Assembly: GCF_030547425.1 (NCBI RefSeq) | Contig: NZ_JAUORH010000016.1 | Location: forward strand, 18,182 to 82,181 | Direction of reading: 5' to 3' | Length of the DNA stretch: 64,000 bases | Source of the DNA: Tenacibaculum sp. 1_MG-2023 | GTDB taxonomy: Bacteria > Bacteroidota > Bacteroidia > Flavobacteriales > Flavobacteriaceae | Shown here: piece after piece, positions 18,120 to 27,919 of the stretch | How positions within the stretch are numbered: position 1 is the stretch's first letter | How the letters are laid out: each line of letters starts with the position of its first letter | Program-made: the position numbers and the translations under genes | The notes under the pieces: generated by a model | What the model was told of the DNA's origin: nothing | The model's database searches: none | Seen by the model: only the letters and a program-made list of their open reading frames with translations

Positions 18120-18877
18120 GTGTGTAATTTTTGAATTGCATGGTGAGCTGTCATATCAAATTGAACTGGCACTAAGGATATAAATCCATTTTCTAGCGCC
18201 CAAATATCAGTATCTTGTCCTTTATCTCTATTAATAAACTCTCCAGAAAGCCAATAGTACTCTTTACCAAATGGACTTTTGCGCTTATCAAACGTTTCCT
18301 TCCAGTAACCATTCGCTTGTCTACAAATACGAACTCCTTTAATTTCGTCTTCTTTTAACTTCGGAATGTTTACATTTAAAATTACACCATCTGGTAATCC
18401 GTTTAATAAAACATTCAACGCTATTTTTTCTATAAACTTACGTGCAGCTCTAAAATCAGCATGCCAATCAAAATCTAACAACGAAAAACCTATTGCAGGA
18501 ATTCCTTCAATTCCTGCCTCTACTGCAGCACTCATTGTCCCTGAATAAATAACATTAATTGATGAGTTTGCTCCATGATTAATTCCTGAAACACATAAAT
18601 CGGGTGTACGGTTTAAAATCTCATTCTTTGCCATTTTAACACAATCTGCCGGTGTACCAGAACAACTGTACTCTATTTGTGGACCTTCATCAATGGTAAT
18701 AGGATTACAATGTAACACATTATTTACCGTAATAGCATGCCCCATTCCACTTTGTGGACTATCAGGAGCTACCACTACTACATCCCCTATTTTATTCATA
18801 ATTTCAATCAACATACGAATACCAGGAGCTGTAATTCCGTCATCGTTCGTAACTAAAATCAAAGGTCTATCTTGCAT
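18107..18877 (-). CDS. surE: 5'/3'-nucleotidase SurE
   Basis: 256 residues. Metal-dependent nucleoside monophosphatase. Family motifs: LVTNDDGI near the start (metal-binding Asp pair), VVAPDSPQSGMGHAIT, YSCSGTPADCVK, LCVSGINHGANSS, YSGTMSAAVEA and ILNVNIP. Cytoplasmic survival/stationary-phase protein. First gene of the surE - small membrane protein - lpxB - NlpC/P60 set. Confidence 0.97.
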   Translation of the reverse strand: MQDRPLILVTNDDGITAPGIRMLIEIMNKIGDVVVVAPDSPQSGMGHAITVNNVLHCNPITIDEGPQIEYSCSGTPADCVKMAKNEILNRTPDLCVSGINHGANSSINVIYSGTMSAAVEAGIEGIPAIGFSLLDFDWHADFRAARKFIEKIALNVLLNGLPDGVILNVNIPKLKEDEIKGVRICRQANGYWKETFDKRKSPFGKEYYWLSGEFINRDKGQDTDIWALENGFISLVPVQFDMTAHHAIQKLHTWDI

Positions 18878-18895
18878 AGTAAGTAAGTTTTACAA

Positions 18896-18903
18896 CAAAT
18901 GTA
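18896..18903 (-). promoter_or_regulatory. Putative -7 element upstream of surE
   Basis: Reads TACATTTG on the minus strand, a full match to TAnnTTTG, about 19 bp from the surE ATG at 18877. No good -33 element was found at the expected spacing. Confidence 0.4.
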
Positions 18904-18992
18904 ACATAAAAATTGGATTCTTTTTTTAACATTTTGTAAAGACAAATTGGTTCATTTTATGTGTAAAATTGTGGTAATCAAACCCAAGCATT

Positions 18993-19370
18993 ATGGTACG
19001 GATTATTGTTTATATAACTATTTTTATAATTTCTTCTTTTTTTTCAATCATTTCAGCACAAAACGTCCCCACAATACCATGTAACGAAATAGATTATACC
19101 CAATTTGATTTTTGGGTCGAAAATGGGAATATTTATAACACTGAAGGAGAATTAATTGGTAATAACAACGTTATAAAAATGCCAAATGCTTGTGCTGTTC
19201 AAAAAAATTGGAACTCAAAAACATTTAAAAGAAAAGGAATTAGTTACAATTATTACAATAAATTTACATGGACAAAAAATTAAGATGGTTCTGTAACTCA
19301 AGTTTAGAGTTTTCTTAATAAAGATGATAAAAAGATTAAAGAAGTTTTTAGAGGCATTTATAAAAAGTAA
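18993..19370 (+). pseudogene. Decayed small secreted protein gene (two in-frame stops)
   Basis: An open frame of 96 residues starts with a signal peptide (IVYITIFIISSFFSIISAQ) and continues CNEIDYTQFDFWVENG...GISYNYYNKFTW, which resembles the start of the family carrying a DFW(I/V)G motif followed by a SYNYYD-like motif. It ends at TAA 19281-19283. The same frame continues with protein-like sequence (DGSVTQV, TAG at 19305-19307, then SFLNKDDKKIKEVFRGIYKK) to TAA at 19368-19370. A decayed or truncated gene is the simplest reading; a real short protein cannot be excluded. Confidence 0.55.
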
Positions 19371-19448
19371 TAATGTTAAAAAATTGGCATTATTTTAGTA
19401 GCTTAGCAACACAACGACTCAACACAAATTAAAAAGACAGAAGGTTTT

Positions 19449-21569
19449 ATGAAGACGAAGTTTATTATACCATTTTTAGCAATCACACTTTTATTTTCTA
19501 ATTCTGTTAGTTCAAATACAGTTCCTAACAGCGATCCAGAAAAAGATCGTGTAATTGTTTACGTTTTAAAAAATATTTTAAGTAGATATCATTACGTTCA
19601 AAAAAACTTAAATGATGATTTTTCTGAGCATGTATATACTACATTTATTGATGGATTAGATCCTAGTAAACGTTATTTTACTCAAGAAGATTTAAAAGAG
19701 TTTTCTCAATACAAATATCAAATCGACAATCAATTAAAAGAATCTAACATTGATTTTTACAAATTGGTGTATAAACGTTTTCTAGAAAAGATGGAGTCAG
19801 GTAAAAAGACCTATCGTTCTTTATTAAAACAACCTTTCAATTATAAAAAGAAAGAGGTTATTGATGTTGATTATGATAAGGTTCCGTATGCTAAAAACGA
19901 AACTGAATTGATCAATTATTGGAGAAAACAATTAAAATTATCGATTTTAAGTAATATTGAAGATGCTGAAAATCAACAGAACGAAAAATTCAAAAAAGAT
20001 AAAACCTTTAAAAAGAAAAGCTTTAAAGAATTAGAATCTGAAGCAAGAAAAAAGGTCTTAAAAAATATGGATGACTTGTACATGCGTATTGGTGAACTTG
20101 AGAATTCTGATTGGTATTCTACTTTTTTAAACAGTGTTGTTAGTGGTTTTGATCCGCATACAACCTACATGTCTCCTCGTATTAAAACACGTTTCGACCA
20201 AGAAATGTCTGGTAAACTAGAGGGTATTGGAGCTCGTTTACAAAAAAAAGGAATTTACACTCATGTTGTTGAGTTAATTTCTGGGGGACCTGCTTGGAAA
20301 CAAGGTGAATTAGAAGCTGACGATATTATTTTAAAAGTTGCACAAGGTGATGAGGAGCCTTTAGATATTGTTGGAATGCGTTTAGATGATGCCATAAAAT
20401 TTATCAAAGGAAAAAAAGGGACAGAAGTTCGTTTAACCGTAAAGAAAAAAATTGATGGATCTATTAAAATTATTCCAATTATTAGAGATGTGGTTGAGCT
20501 TGAAGAAACTTTTGTGAAGTCGAGTATTGTTGAAAAGAATGGTAAAAAATACGGAGTTATCAACCTTCCGAGATTCTATATAGATTTTAATGACTTGAGC
20601 CGTAGAGATGCTGCCAAAGACATGGAAAAAGAAATTGAACGTTTAAAAGAAGAAGATGTTCAAGGTTTAATTGTTGATTTACGTGACAATGGTGGTGGGT
20701 CATTAAAAACAGCTATTGAAATTGGTGGTTTATTCATTAACAAAGGACCAATTGTTCAAGTAAAATATCGTGGTGAAGATCCTTTGGTAAAAGCTGATAC
20801 TGATCCAAAAATTCAATGGGAAGGACCTTTGGTAGTAATGGTAAATGAATTTTCTGCTTCTGCTTCTGAAATTTTTGCTGCTGCTATGCAAGACTATAAG
20901 CGTGGTGTTATAATTGGAGGTAAACAAACTTATGGTAAAGGAACTGTACAAAACGTGTTACCTATAAACCGCTTTTACGAACAGTATCCTAACGATTTAG
21001 GGGCTTTAAAAATGACGATTCAAAAGTTTTATAGAATTAATGGTGGTTCTACTCAAATTGAAGGAGTTTATTCTGATATTTCTTTACCTACCCGATATAG
21101 TTATATGGATTTTGGGGAGCGTGATTTAGATGGCGCTTTACCTTGGGATAAGGTACAACAAGCAAAATATACCGCTACTAATTCTTACAGTAATTTTGCT
21201 GATGTAGTTTACAACAGTAAGCAACGTGTTATGAATAACAATAGGTTTAATAAAATAAACGACTACGCTAAGTGGTTAAAGAAAAACCAAGATGAAAGAG
21301 TGTATTCTTTAAACTACGACACCTTTAAAAAAGAAAGTGAAACAAAAACTAAAGAAGGAAAACAGTTTAAAGATATTTTTAAGTTTGATTCTAACTTAAC
21401 ATTTGTATCTCCTAAATACGAATTAAATTTATTTAAAAAGGATACTGTTTTAGAAGGAAAACGAGTTGCATGGCATAAAAATCTTCAGAAAGATATTTAT
21501 GTAAATGAAGCGCTAAACGTACTAAGCGAATTAAAAATGAACAACAATCATGTTGCTGTAAAACATTAA
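19449..21569 (+). CDS. prc: Carboxy-terminal processing (tail-specific) peptidase, S41 family
   Basis: 706 residues. Signal peptide, a long helical N-terminal region, a PDZ domain (LEGIGARLQKKG...GGPAWKQGELEADDIIL, about 260-345), then an S41 protease core: GLIVDLRDNGGGSLKTA, Ser-rich motif NEFSASASEIFAAAMQDY (about 467-484, containing the nucleophile) and GKQTYGKGTVQ with the general-base Lys. The C-terminal domain is that of long Prc proteins. It degrades or matures periplasmic proteins from the C-terminus. Monocistronic, with a strong terminator directly after the stop. Confidence 0.94.
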   Translation: MKTKFIIPFLAITLLFSNSVSSNTVPNSDPEKDRVIVYVLKNILSRYHYVQKNLNDDFSEHVYTTFIDGLDPSKRYFTQEDLKEFSQYKYQIDNQLKESNIDFYKLVYKRFLEKMESGKKTYRSLLKQPFNYKKKEVIDVDYDKVPYAKNETELINYWRKQLKLSILSNIEDAENQQNEKFKKDKTFKKKSFKELESEARKKVLKNMDDLYMRIGELENSDWYSTFLNSVVSGFDPHTTYMSPRIKTRFDQEMSGKLEGIGARLQKKGIYTHVVELISGGPAWKQGELEADDIILKVAQGDEEPLDIVGMRLDDAIKFIKGKKGTEVRLTVKKKIDGSIKIIPIIRDVVELEETFVKSSIVEKNGKKYGVINLPRFYIDFNDLSRRDAAKDMEKEIERLKEEDVQGLIVDLRDNGGGSLKTAIEIGGLFINKGPIVQVKYRGEDPLVKADTDPKIQWEGPLVVMVNEFSASASEIFAAAMQDYKRGVIIGGKQTYGKGTVQNVLPINRFYEQYPNDLGALKMTIQKFYRINGGSTQIEGVYSDISLPTRYSYMDFGERDLDGALPWDKVQQAKYTATNSYSNFADVVYNSKQRVMNNNRFNKINDYAKWLKKNQDERVYSLNYDTFKKESETKTKEGKQFKDIFKFDSNLTFVSPKYELNLFKKDTVLEGKRVAWHKNLQKDIYVNEALNVLSELKMNNNHVAVKH

Positions 21570-21570
21570 A

Positions 21571-21600
21571 AAAAGGGTTCTTTCGAACCCTTTTTCTTTT
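21571..21600 (+). terminator. Rho-independent terminator after prc
   Basis: AAAAGGGTTC, loop TTTC, GAACCCTTTTT, then TCTTTT. G/C-containing stem with a T-rich tail immediately after the prc stop codon. Confidence 0.85.
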
Positions 21601-21611
21601 TTACTCATTTT

Positions 21612-22226
21612 ATGTTAAAGAACACTTTTTTAAACTTGTTGGCTACTTACTCAAACGATAACAGTCTCAACACCTTGTTATGGCAAGAGATAGAAAAAAA
21701 TCATTCTGATAAAAAAAGACACTATCACACATTAGAACATCTTAAGAATTTACTTTTTCAACTAACACCAATAAAAGAGAAAATAAGTCATTGGAACACT
21801 GTTTTATTCACGCTATTTTATCATGATATTATCTATAGCTCTTTAAAAAGCAACAACGAAGAAAAAAGTGCAGAATTAGCTACTAAAAGAATGAAACAAC
21901 TTTCTGTTCCTAAAGAAATTATAGAGAATTGCTATTCTCAGATTTTAGCCACTAAGTCTCATAAAATAGCTAAAGATTCAGATACTAACTATTTTACTGA
22001 TGCTGATTTATCTATTTTAGGTCAAGACTGGGAAGTATATACTCAATATTATAAAAATGTACGAAAAGAATATGCTATTTATCCTAATTTGGTTTATAAT
22101 TCAGGACGAAAAAAAGCATTACAACATTTTTTAACAATGGAAAACATATTCAAAACCGAATATTTTTATCAAAAGTTCGAAGAAACTACACGCAAAAATA
22201 TTCAACGAGAAATTGAGTTATTATAA
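21612..22226 (+). CDS. HD-superfamily metal-dependent phosphohydrolase (predicted)
   Basis: 204 residues. Resembles the COG4339 family: RHYHTLEHLKNLL near residues 37-49, FTLFYHDIIYSSLKSNNEEKSAELA (the HD pair with the conserved NEExSA segment) and YFTDADLSILG (distal Asp). Substrate not known. Converges with the DUF2797 gene, overlapping it by 6 bp at the stop codons. Confidence 0.85.
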   Translation: MLKNTFLNLLATYSNDNSLNTLLWQEIEKNHSDKKRHYHTLEHLKNLLFQLTPIKEKISHWNTVLFTLFYHDIIYSSLKSNNEEKSAELATKRMKQLSVPKEIIENCYSQILATKSHKIAKDSDTNYFTDADLSILGQDWEVYTQYYKNVRKEYAIYPNLVYNSGRKKALQHFLTMENIFKTEYFYQKFEETTRKNIQREIELL

Positions 22227-23015
22227 TAATTCAATTTTAACTACCAATCCTTCATTAGAACGAACATTAAATACCGTTTCATCCTCAAAAATTAAGTACT
22301 GCCCTTTAACACCTACTAATTTCCCTGTATATGTTTCTTCTTTTTCTAAATTTAAACTTTTAGGTTTTTTAGGAAATTTTTCAACAGGAAACTGAATATT
22401 AGTTTCAGTATTATTGGCTATATAATATTCTTTTGCTTCATCAGGAATAAATTCTTTTAGTTTTTCTCGCCACTCCACCAAGTTTTCATCCTTAATATCA
22501 TTTTTCAACATGGTTCTCCAATTTGTTTTATCAGCTACATGTTCTTTTAAAGCTACCTCGATAATTCCTGCTAAATAACGATTAGGTACTTCTACAATCT
22601 CAATAGCTTCATGTGCTCCTTGATCTATCCAACGAGTCGGAACTTGTTGCTTTCTCGTCACCCCTACCTTTACATTGCTGGAGTTTGCTAAATACACAAT
22701 ATGCGGTTGTAACTGTACCTTTTTTTCATATTCTAAATCCCTATCTTCCTCTCCTAAATGCGCTTTACTCAATTCAGGACGCATAATCCAATCTCCTGCA
22801 GTTGGAATTTCAAAAAAGCATTTTTTACAAAATCCTTGACGATATATTTTTTTTTCTAAATGGCAATTTAAACACTCGTAAGTAACAAAACTTAAGGTTA
22901 ACTCTTTATTCAATAACTGGTTCATATTCAAAAAATCAGCCCCCATGTTTAAATAATATTGAACTGTGCTTAAATTTTCAGTGGGCATTTTTTTTAAAAC
23001 TCCTTGGTATTGCAT
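22221..23015 (-). CDS. DUF2797 domain protein
   Basis: 264 residues. A four-Cys zinc-ribbon-like cluster (YECLNCHLEKKIYRQG then FCKKC, about 51-70) is followed by the conserved DUF2797 body: GDWIMRPELSKAHLGEEDRDLEYE, HIVYLANSSNVKVGVTRKQQ, PTRWIDQGA. Biochemical function is not established for this family. The short gap to the divergent GH3 gene probably holds both promoters. Confidence 0.88.
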   Translation of the reverse strand: MQYQGVLKKMPTENLSTVQYYLNMGADFLNMNQLLNKELTLSFVTYECLNCHLEKKIYRQGFCKKCFFEIPTAGDWIMRPELSKAHLGEEDRDLEYEKKVQLQPHIVYLANSSNVKVGVTRKQQVPTRWIDQGAHEAIEIVEVPNRYLAGIIEVALKEHVADKTNWRTMLKNDIKDENLVEWREKLKEFIPDEAKEYYIANNTETNIQFPVEKFPKKPKSLNLEKEETYTGKLVGVKGQYLIFEDETVFNVRSNEGLVVKIELL

Positions 23016-23081
23016 GTCTTAAATTTTGTTACATTTAGCTTCACAAAATTACAGTAAAAAAATTGAATTAATAGTTAATCT

Positions 23082-24590
23082 ATGACGTTTCCATTTATAA
23101 ATTCAATCATTTCTTGGTTCCTAAAAAAGCGCAAACATCAAGTAGAGCTATTTTTAAAATACCCCATTGATGTTCAAAATGAGCTATTACTAAAGCTTGT
23201 AAGTGCTGCTAAAAATACTGAGTTTGGGAAACAACAAGATTTCTCTTCTATTAAAAATTATACTGACTTCGCTAACAGTGTTCCCATTCAACGTTATGAA
23301 AGTATTGAACCGCTTATTGAACGTTGTAGAAAAGGAGAGCAAAACTTATTTTGGCCTACGCCTATACGTTGGTTTGCAAAATCAAGTGGTACTACTAATG
23401 CAAAAAGTAAGTTTATCCCTGTAAGTGATGAAGCCATTGAGTATTGTCATTTTAAAGCAGGAAAAGACATGTTATGTTTATATATAAACAATAACGAAAA
23501 CGCAAAGCTTTTTACTGGTAAGGGACTACGTTTAGGTGGAAGCTCAGCTGTATATGAAGATAACAATACTTACTTTGGTGATTTATCGGCCATAATCATT
23601 GAGAACATGCCTTTTTGGGCAGATTTTAGCTCTGCTCCAAGGCAAGAAACTGCATTGATGGGTGAATGGGAGGCAAAAATGGAAGCTATTATTAACGAAA
23701 CCATTCATGAAAATATTACAAGCTTAGTTGGTGTTCCTTCATGGATGTTGGTTTTATTGAATAGAGTATTAGAAAAAACTGGTAAGGATAATATTTTGGA
23801 AGTATGGCCTAATTTGGAGGTTTACTTTCACGGAGGAATAAACTTCAACCCATACAGAGAACAGTATAAGAAACTCATTCCAAGAGACGATTTTAAATAT
23901 TACGAAACTTATAATGCTTCCGAAGGTTTTTTTGCTATTCAAGATAGAAACAATTCCGATGAAATGTTACTCATGCTAGACTATGGGATTTTTTATGAGT
24001 TTATTCCTATGAGTGAATACAATGGAGAAAACTCTGTAGCGATTCCTCTTTCAGAAGTAAAAAAAGATGTTAATTACGCCATTATTATTACCACTAATGG
24101 TGGTTTATGGCGTTATTTGATTGGTGATACTGTTAAGTTTACCTCAACCAAACCTTATCGTGTAAAAATTACAGGACGTACTAAACACCATATCAATGTT
24201 TTCGGTGAAGAGTTAATTATTGAAAATGCTGAAGATGCTTTAAAAGTAGCGAGTGATAAAACCAACTGTGAAATTAAAGAATATACTGTTGGCCCTATTT
24301 TTATGAATGGTAAAGAGAATGGTGCCCATGAATGGATTATTGAGTTTAAAAAAGCTCCTGAAAACCTTACCTCTTTTACTGAAGAGTTAGATAATGCTTT
24401 AAAAAACTATAATTCTGACTATGAAGCTAAACGCTATAATAATATGACTTTAGCAATGCCTAAAATACATCAAGCTCGTGAAGACTTATTTTACGATTGG
24501 ATGAAAGAAAAAGGAAAACTTGGTGGACAACATAAAATTCCTCGTTTATCAAATAATCGTGATTTTGTTGAGGAACTTTTAAAATTATAA
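23082..24590 (+). CDS. GH3-family (auxin-responsive promoter-like) adenylate-forming protein
   Basis: 502 residues, full length for bacterial GH3 proteins. Motifs: RWFAKSSGTTNAKSKFIPVS (ATP/AMP-binding loop), YYETYNASEGFFAIQD and LWRYLIGDTVKF. Plant GH3 enzymes adenylate and conjugate acyl acids to amino acids; the substrate of the flavobacterial members is not known. No operon partner: the next gene converges after 5 bp. Confidence 0.92.
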   Translation: MTFPFINSIISWFLKKRKHQVELFLKYPIDVQNELLLKLVSAAKNTEFGKQQDFSSIKNYTDFANSVPIQRYESIEPLIERCRKGEQNLFWPTPIRWFAKSSGTTNAKSKFIPVSDEAIEYCHFKAGKDMLCLYINNNENAKLFTGKGLRLGGSSAVYEDNNTYFGDLSAIIIENMPFWADFSSAPRQETALMGEWEAKMEAIINETIHENITSLVGVPSWMLVLLNRVLEKTGKDNILEVWPNLEVYFHGGINFNPYREQYKKLIPRDDFKYYETYNASEGFFAIQDRNNSDEMLLMLDYGIFYEFIPMSEYNGENSVAIPLSEVKKDVNYAIIITTNGGLWRYLIGDTVKFTSTKPYRVKITGRTKHHINVFGEELIIENAEDALKVASDKTNCEIKEYTVGPIFMNGKENGAHEWIIEFKKAPENLTSFTEELDNALKNYNSDYEAKRYNNMTLAMPKIHQAREDLFYDWMKEKGKLGGQHKIPRLSNNRDFVEELLKL

Positions 24591-24595
24591 GCGCT

Positions 24596-25066
24596 CTATT
24601 CTGTTTTAATTTTAATAGGTAACTGATATTTCGTCACTACAAGAATCCCTCTTTTTGTAGCTGGACTTATAATTGGTAATTTTTCTATTGCCAACTTTAT
24701 TATGCTATCTAATTCTGGTAATTGATTGATAACAACATCAGAAGTAGTGACCTTTCCTAAAACAAACTTTCCCTCTTTATTAATCAGAATATCAATTAAA
24801 ACTTCTTCATCTAGGCTATTTTTAATGACAAAGTTATATTCCTTTAAACTCGCTGTTACTCTTTTATGAATTTCATCCCTAAAACAACTAACTCTATCTT
24901 CTTTAAGTAAGTTTTTGCATTTACTAAAAGAAGGAGACTCATCTACTTTTGTAAAATCAACTACTGTATCTACAACTTGAGCGCTATCCTTTTTTGAGTA
25001 TGAAAAAAAGTCGCAAGAAAAACATAGCAAAGCACAAACTAAAAAAGTCACATAGCGAAAACTCAT
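24596..25066 (-). CDS. Lipoprotein with a TonB-C-terminal-like domain
   Basis: About 156 residues from the Met at 25066 (MSFRYVTFLVCALLCFSC, lipobox CFSC); the ATG at 25093 would put a polar stretch before the signal peptide. The C-terminal half (EEVLIDILINKEGKFVLGKVTTSD...AIEKLPIISPATKRGILVVTKYQLPIKI) has the pattern of TonB C-terminal domains, also found in the M56 protein two genes upstream. No TonB-type membrane anchor, so not a classical energy transducer. Downstream of the TPR gene, same strand. Confidence 0.65.
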   Translation of the reverse strand: MSFRYVTFLVCALLCFSCDFFSYSKKDSAQVVDTVVDFTKVDESPSFSKCKNLLKEDRVSCFRDEIHKRVTASLKEYNFVIKNSLDEEVLIDILINKEGKFVLGKVTTSDVVINQLPELDSIIKLAIEKLPIISPATKRGILVVTKYQLPIKIKTE

Positions 25067-25102
25067 CTTATTGATTTTAAGATGAATATACAAAATTAAA
25101 TA

Positions 25103-26356
25103 CTATTGTAAAATCTCTCCTTGTAAAAAATAGTACTTTTTAATTTCTTTTAGTCGCGTTTTTGCATATTTCGTTAAAACTGAATCTTTTCTTTCAAAAC
25201 GATTTATATAATTCTTATAGTGTTTATAAGCTATTCTTTTATCTTTATAATAATCCTCGCTAGTTTTAGCTAATTGATATAAAGCCTTATAATTTTTCCT
25301 ATTTTCCTCAAAAGCTTTTTTATATGATTTAAGTTCTTCTTTAGGGTTACCTAATTCTTTATAAACTCTTGCTAATTGATAATATTCAACATCTCTGGGT
25401 TCTTTACCAGCAAAAGTTGCCACCATATAGTCTAACTGGGCTTTGTAAAATTTTTTCTTTTCAAAATTAATATCACCTAGATAGGTATATGCTTTAAAAT
25501 CTGATTTATCTATTCTTATGGCCTTATTAAAATACTTTTTTGCCTCTTCGTATTTCTTTAGATTAAAATAACTACGCCCTAGCATTTTTTGCGTGTAATG
25601 TTCGTTGGGTTCCAAAGTATCTAATCGTTGTAAAAATTGAATAGCTTCTGTAAACTTTTCTTCTCTATATAAATTATTGATTTTTAACTTATTCAAATTA
25701 ATATGATTCGGATCTACCGCCAAACCTCTATTTATAAAAATATTTGCTGAATCTTTATCGTGTAATAAAGTATAGGCTAATGCTAAGTGGTGAATAGATT
25801 TAATGTGGGTTGTATCATTTTTATAGGCTTCTAAAAAACTATTTATTTTTAGATTTCTCTTTTTTAACATTCCATAAGCAACTCCTAACCGGTAATGGTA
25901 ATTTGCATTTGTACTATCTTGTTGAATGACGTTCTTAAAAGTATCTATTGCTTTGGCTGGTTGTTTTGTTTGTGCGTACAATTTCCCTAGCTGATACTTA
26001 ATAAGTAAGTTTTCAGCATCATTATTTATAACACCTTCATAAACATCAATAGCTTTTTGTAGTTTTTTCTCTTTTTTATAAGCTTTTGCTAACTTTATTT
26101 TTACTGAATAATCATCTTTTAACTCCAATGCCTTTTCGTAGTATATAGAAGCTTTTTTATAATCATCAATTGAAGCGTAAATAGATGCTACTTTTGAAGT
26201 TGATTGAAAAGTAGTACCTAACTCATGTAACTTTGTTAATGCTGTTTGGTAACGTCCTATATTCACTAAACTATCAATAGTTTTAAAAGTCGAAACTTGT
26301 GCTTCGACTTTTAGAAATACTATTACGAAAACAATAAGTAAAATTTTATTTCTCAC
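25103..26356 (-). CDS. Secreted or periplasmic TPR protein
   Basis: 417 residues. Signal peptide (ILLIVFVIVFLKVEAQ) followed by TPR units over almost the whole length, for example KASIYYEKALELKDDYSV, KAIDVYEGVINNDAENLL and EAKKYFNKAIRIDKSDFKAY. Acts presumably as a protein-interaction scaffold. It lies 51 bp downstream of the M56/BlaI pair on the same strand and may be part of that regulon. Confidence 0.85.
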   Translation of the reverse strand: MRNKILLIVFVIVFLKVEAQVSTFKTIDSLVNIGRYQTALTKLHELGTTFQSTSKVASIYASIDDYKKASIYYEKALELKDDYSVKIKLAKAYKKEKKLQKAIDVYEGVINNDAENLLIKYQLGKLYAQTKQPAKAIDTFKNVIQQDSTNANYHYRLGVAYGMLKKRNLKINSFLEAYKNDTTHIKSIHHLALAYTLLHDKDSANIFINRGLAVDPNHINLNKLKINNLYREEKFTEAIQFLQRLDTLEPNEHYTQKMLGRSYFNLKKYEEAKKYFNKAIRIDKSDFKAYTYLGDINFEKKKFYKAQLDYMVATFAGKEPRDVEYYQLARVYKELGNPKEELKSYKKAFEENRKNYKALYQLAKTSEDYYKDKRIAYKHYKNYINRFERKDSVLTKYAKTRLKEIKKYYFLQGEILQ

Positions 26357-26407
26357 GTTTCTATTTTTGGTGTTGTTCGTTGGTTGTTGGTGACCAAGAT
26401 ACTTATT

Positions 26408-27919
26408 TTATTCTATGTTAAATGTGATGGGTAATGTATAGCCTACTCGTACCTTTTTCCCTCTTTGCTCTCCTGGCTGCATTTGTGGCAATTTTTGTAC
26501 CAATTCTTCGGCATACTGTTGTAGTATTGGATGTGGTGCTCTTGCCTTTACATCAATTACGTTACCTTCTTTATCAATTTTAAATTGAACATAAAGTCTT
26601 TTCTTACCTGAATCTAAACCTAATTCATTTGCTATAGATGTATCAAAATTCTCTTTTACAAACTCCTGTAAACTTCTATTAAAACAATCTTTATCGCCTT
26701 CAGCACATCCTGGGAAAGTTGGTACTTTTTCTAAAAGTGAAAAAGGTATACTTCCACCTTTATCAACCATTTCCTTTATTTTTATTTTAACTAAGTCATA
26801 AGCTATAATCTTCCTATTACTTGTTCCTTTATATACTTTAACTCCCAACACTGAACCCTCGTCCTCTAAACTCTCTTTAAGAGCTAAAAACTCATTCTTC
26901 TCTTCTTCAGACAAATCATTAATTGACAATTCTTTACCTAAGTCTATCTTCTCTCCAAAGTAACGATCTAAATACGTACTTTTTTCTCCTTTAACTGAAG
27001 TAATTTCTCCATCTTTACTGTTATAAATTGTTACTAATTCTTTTTTCGCAATAGCTTCACTACTTTTATTCTCGTCTGAGCAAGCCGTATATAAAATCAT
27101 GCTTCCTAAGAGTGGAATTAACAACAAATACTTTAGTTGTTTTACTTTTTTTGATTGTGTTTTCGTCATCATAATAATTCGTTTTTTGATTAATGAATGT
27201 TTATAAAATTGATTAATGAATGAAATATGCTCGACCTGAAAAATATCAGAGAGTAAATGGTTGATATAATTTTCTTTTTGGTCAGATTTACTAGCAACAG
27301 CATCTGAAATATATTCATGAACTAACGATATACGACTCTGATACACATACACCATAGGATTAAACCACATAACTATTTTCAAAAACTCAAAAAACAATAA
27401 ATCTATCGTATGCTTTTGGTCACTATGCACTAACTCATGCTGAATGATTTTTTCTCTTTTTGGAGAAGAAATGTCATTTCCTAAAAAAATATAATTGAAG
27501 AATGAAAACGCCTTCGTTTCTTTTGGCAATAAAACCAACTTATAATTTTCTTTTCTTGCAACGCCATATTGTAAAACTAATCGGACGATGCGCTCCAGCT
27601 TTACTAAAAACACTACAAAAAAGAAGATACAACCACTCCAAAACAATATCTCTAAATAATTGAAGGATTGATACCAAGCAGCTTTTTCAATCACTTTTTG
27701 TGGAGATAAAACTACTTCTGGTAATAAAATATAGTACTCTTGCGGCACCGCTTTTTGAACTGTAGAAATTTTTAACAATGGTAATATGAAAGAAAGTATT
27801 GCTGTACCTAACAAATACCATCTGTTTTTTACAAAAAAGGTTTCTTTACTTAAAAAGAAATCATACACTGCTACAAAAAGTACTTGAAATAATATGACTT
27901 GAATGATATAATTAATCAT
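26408..27919 (-). CDS. BlaR1/MecR1-like M56 membrane metallopeptidase with TonB C-terminal domain
   Basis: 503 residues. Four membrane helices, with the M56 zinc site IIQHELVHSDQKHTIDLLFFE (HExxH) between helices 3 and 4, then a long extracytoplasmic part that ends in a TonB C-terminal-like domain (VPTFPGCAEGDKDCFNR...QFKIDKEGNVIDVKARAPHPIL). In BlaR1/MecR1 the C-terminus is a beta-lactam sensor; here a TonB-like domain replaces it, a common Bacteroidota arrangement. Its start overlaps the BlaI-type repressor by 4 bp. Likely role: sense an envelope signal and trigger cleavage of the repressor. Confidence 0.9.
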   Translation of the reverse strand: MINYIIQVILFQVLFVAVYDFFLSKETFFVKNRWYLLGTAILSFILPLLKISTVQKAVPQEYYILLPEVVLSPQKVIEKAAWYQSFNYLEILFWSGCIFFFVVFLVKLERIVRLVLQYGVARKENYKLVLLPKETKAFSFFNYIFLGNDISSPKREKIIQHELVHSDQKHTIDLLFFEFLKIVMWFNPMVYVYQSRISLVHEYISDAVASKSDQKENYINHLLSDIFQVEHISFINQFYKHSLIKKRIIMMTKTQSKKVKQLKYLLLIPLLGSMILYTACSDENKSSEAIAKKELVTIYNSKDGEITSVKGEKSTYLDRYFGEKIDLGKELSINDLSEEEKNEFLALKESLEDEGSVLGVKVYKGTSNRKIIAYDLVKIKIKEMVDKGGSIPFSLLEKVPTFPGCAEGDKDCFNRSLQEFVKENFDTSIANELGLDSGKKRLYVQFKIDKEGNVIDVKARAPHPILQQYAEELVQKLPQMQPGEQRGKKVRVGYTLPITFNIE

